Shown here: positions 5,663-6,674 of the stretch, piece by piece
Layout of the letters: each line of letters starts with the position of its first letter
Position numbering within the stretch: position 1 is the first letter of the stretch
NCBI GenBank assembly: GCA_022712235.1
Contig: JALAGW010000385.1
Location: forward strand, 1 to 6,674
Direction of reading: 5' to 3'
DNA from: Brevundimonas sp.
GTDB taxonomy: Bacteria; Pseudomonadota; Alphaproteobacteria; Caulobacterales; Caulobacteraceae
DNA: 6,674 nucleotides
Notes under the pieces: generated by a model
Told to the model about the DNA's origin: nothing
Database searches by the model: none
Seen by the model: only the letters and a program-made list of their open reading frames with translations
Program-made: the position numbers and the translations under genes

Positions 5663-5884
5663 ATGGCTGACATCCAACAGGCCGCAGGAGACGCCGTCGT
5701 TCTGCGGCTGTGTCGTCCTTCGCCCCATGGCGACGTCGTCTGGTACGAATATGCGCCCATCATCGACGGCGGGCCGCAACGCCTGTCGCATCACATGATG
5801 GCCTCGCCCGAGAGCGCAGCCAAACTGGCGCGCCAGCACGGCTATGAGCCGGCCGACACCGTCATCGACTTCGAGATCCCCTAG
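5663..5884 (+). CDS. Small hypothetical protein (73 aa)
   Basis: I do not recognise this protein. From Met at 5663 it reads as a compact acidic protein. A strand-like VVLRLCRP (12-19) is followed by DVVWYEYAPIIDGG (24-37), a helix-prone SPESAAKLARQHG (48-60) and TVIDFEIP (66-73). The frame also allows GTG at 5603 or ATG at 5606. I prefer 5663 because the extra 20 residues look non-coding in composition, but neither start has a good ribosome binding site. The alternation of strands and one helix suggests a small folded domain. The end overlaps the opposing small gene by 23 bp. Confidence 0.6.
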   Translation: MADIQQAAGDAVVLRLCRPSPHGDVVWYEYAPIIDGGPQRLSHHMMASPESAAKLARQHGYEPADTVIDFEIP

Positions 5885-6065
5885 CCTCGTCATCAGGCCG
5901 GCGCTCGTCCTTCTGGGACGCAAGTCCATCCAGCCGCACCGCCAGGCTGGCCAGAGCGTCGCAGATGGCGGCGATCTCGACACAGGCTTCTCCGATCACT
6001 GGGGAGCGCTGCTCAAACGAACGGCAGAGCCAGGCCACCGCCAATTCCTCAAACTGTTCGTGCAT
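5862..6065 (-). CDS. Small hypothetical protein (67 aa)
   Basis: The protein is not recognised. Residues 1-50 look helical and fairly hydrophobic, for example EELAVAWLCRSFEQR (6-20) and an amphipathic EIAAICDALASLAVRLDGL (30-48). A charged, probably disordered tail (51-67) follows. The ATG at 6063-6065 has only a weak AGG about 10 nt upstream. A promoter-like TTGACG/TAGCAC pair lies at a sensible distance. A competing plus-strand frame across the region (5844-6086) has a low-complexity Ser/Pro/Arg composition and looks like a shadow. It overlaps the convergent 73-residue gene at the ends and is divergent from the gene at 6195. Confidence 0.5.
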   Translation of the reverse strand: MHEQFEELAVAWLCRSFEQRSPVIGEACVEIAAICDALASLAVRLDGLASQKDERRPDDEARGSRSR

Positions 6066-6114
6066 TCAGCACCTGTGCCTTTGTGAGACCGCGCAGACAA
6101 AACACGCAAAGGTT

Positions 6115-6141
6115 GTGCTAGTCGCGTCAAGCAAACGTCAA
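6115..6141 (-). promoter_or_regulatory. Candidate promoter for the 67-residue gene
   Basis: On the minus strand TTGACG (6141-6136) is followed 15 nt later by TAGCAC (6120-6115), within ACTAGCAC. This resembles the Caulobacter housekeeping consensus, TTGaCg followed by GCTANAWC. A second TTGACG (6130-6125) is 11 bp further on. Transcription would begin near 6108, leaving a leader of about 43 nt. Confidence 0.35.
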
Positions 6142-6142
6142 C

Positions 6143-6167
6143 GGAGCGGAGTGCGCGCCGAAGCGTT
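6143..6167 (+). promoter_or_regulatory. EcfG-like promoter for the small membrane protein
   Basis: GGAGC (6143-6147), then 16 nt, then CGTT (6164-6167). The consensus for EcfG/SigT general-stress promoters in alphaproteobacteria is GGAAC-N16/17-CGTT, so there is one mismatch. The start would fall near 6174, just before AGGAGGT at 6181-6187. Short motifs like this occur by chance, so confidence is limited. Confidence 0.35.
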
Positions 6168-6194
6168 GCTCCTTGCGGACAGGAGGTAAAGACC

Positions 6195-6425
6195 ATGGAC
6201 ACGACGACAGCGCTGATCCTGGTGGGGTTGGTCGCCATGGTCCTGGCTGGCGCAGGCTTCGCCTTGGTTCAGCCGCGCCGCTTCACTGATCGCGACGCAG
6301 ACGGGGCGCCTGACACCACCCCGGAGGAAATCGCCCAGGCGCGCGCCGACGACGAATGGGGCCGTCGGGACCAGGCAAGAGGCGGAACGGATCAACCGCC
6401 CGAAATCGGCCGCGACGCCTCCTGA
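6195..6425 (+). CDS. Small single-pass membrane protein (76 aa)
   Basis: The protein is not recognised as a named family. Residues 5-25 (from ALILVGLV to GFALVQ) form one membrane segment, next to a PRR charge cluster at 27-29. The rest (30-76) is hydrophilic, acidic and Gln/Arg-rich, with no cysteine, and is probably disordered. The positive charge after the segment suggests the N-terminus faces the periplasm and the tail the cytoplasm. The start is certain: AGGAGGT (6181-6187) lies 7 nt upstream of the ATG, the strongest ribosome binding site in the window. A possible EcfG-type promoter precedes it. The end of the gene lies inside a large inverted repeat shared with the convergent RND gene. 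Confidence 0.82.
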   Translation: MDTTTALILVGLVAMVLAGAGFALVQPRRFTDRDADGAPDTTPEEIAQARADDEWGRRDQARGGTDQPPEIGRDAS

Positions 6426-6439
6426 ACGCCGCGGCCGAT
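6405..6439. terminator. 10-bp inverted repeat between convergent genes
   Basis: ATCGGCCGCG (6405-6414) is perfectly complementary to CGCGGCCGAT (6430-6439) around a 15-nt loop. The TGA stop (6423-6425) of the small membrane gene is in the loop, so the left arm is coding. There is no T-run on either side. It may act as a bidirectional stop or 3'-end protector for the two converging transcripts. Confidence 0.4.
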
Positions 6440-6454
6440 CCTGGATGATGGGTC

Positions 6455-6674
6455 CTAGTCCGCGTCGCCTCCCGTCTCGCGACGACGCACCGCCCTGGCC
6501 GCAAAGGTCGGCAGAACCAGCAAGGTCAGGGCCGTCGCGGTCAGCAGACCGCCGATGACCACCGTCGCCAGGGGCTTCTGAACCTCGGCCCCCGCCCCGT
6601 GAGCAATGGCCATGGGGATGAAGCCGACGATAGCGACCAGGGCCGTCGTCAGCACCGCGCGAAGACGGCTGGCG
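6455..6674 (-). CDS. RND efflux transporter, CzcA/CusA type, C-terminal end (partial)
   Basis: The last 72 residues of a large inner-membrane proton antiporter are visible; the gene continues beyond the right edge. The family's final two membrane helices are clear: RLRAVLTTALVAIVGFIPMA, then GAGAEVQKPLATVVIGGL, leading into a hydrophobic LTLLVLP and a short basic and acidic tail to the TAG at 6455-6457. The GAGAEVQ.PLATVVIGGL block is diagnostic of the heavy-metal efflux (HME) branch. That branch exports cations such as Co, Zn, Cd, Cu or Ag through a tripartite complex with a membrane fusion protein and an outer-membrane channel. Metal specificity cannot be read from this end. The usual partner genes would lie outside the window. 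Confidence 0.95.
   Translation of the reverse strand, partial: ASRLRAVLTTALVAIVGFIPMAIAHGAGAEVQKPLATVVIGGLLTATALTLLVLPTFAARAVRRRETGGDAD

Noticed and set aside
5543..5983. Minus-strand frame of 146 codons across the 73-residue gene
   Set aside because: It lacks a ribosome binding site and recognisable features, and it conflicts with better-supported small frames on both strands.

Overview
The window is GC-rich, densely coded DNA with G or C at most third codon positions. It looks like a chromosomal stretch from an alphaproteobacterium, most likely a member of the Caulobacteraceae such as Brevundimonas or Caulobacter. The clearest taxonomic signal is a single-domain response regulator closely resembling CpdR, a cell-cycle regulator of that class. 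Several -35 boxes read TTGACG, the Caulobacter housekeeping form. The genus is an inference from gene style; no search was possible.

Layout from left to right. Positions 1-85 hold what may be the tail of an upstream gene and a GC hairpin. A stand-alone Lrp/AsnC ligand-binding (RAM) domain protein (minus strand, 86-343) is divergent from an arylformamidase-like alpha/beta hydrolase (plus, 392-1222). A class I aldolase of the KDPG/KHG family (plus, 1314-1985) follows, then a palindrome-rich spacer and a strong terminator that serves the convergent inorganic pyrophosphatase gene ppa (minus, 2122-2673). Divergent from ppa is a DUF599 membrane protein (plus, 2813-3499).

The 249 bp between the DUF599 gene and the next gene is the most interesting non-coding stretch. 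It has two related palindromes, a promoter-like element, then about 85 nt with two small hairpins, exposed CCU-rich segments and a textbook intrinsic terminator ending in eight T. I read this as a candidate small RNA that could pair with Shine-Dalgarno sequences. After it come an N-formylglutamate amidohydrolase (minus, 3749-4585) and, divergent from that, cpdR (plus, 4712-5068). A tRNA-Val(GAC) gene (5183-5257) lies downstream behind two A-tracts phased by one helical turn and a good sigma70-type promoter.

The right third is accessory in style. About 400 bp show no convincing gene. Two tail-to-tail small hypothetical genes follow (plus, 5663-5884; minus, 5862-6065). A 76-residue single-pass membrane protein (plus, 6195-6425) has a strong ribosome binding site and an EcfG-like promoter match. 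The last feature is the C-terminal end of a CzcA/CusA-type RND efflux pump running off the right edge (minus, 6455-6674). Apart from possible coupling of divergent pairs, the genes do not form one pathway: the window is mostly single-gene units in housekeeping metabolism, regulation and envelope functions. I see no insertion sequence, CRISPR array, phage gene or defence system.
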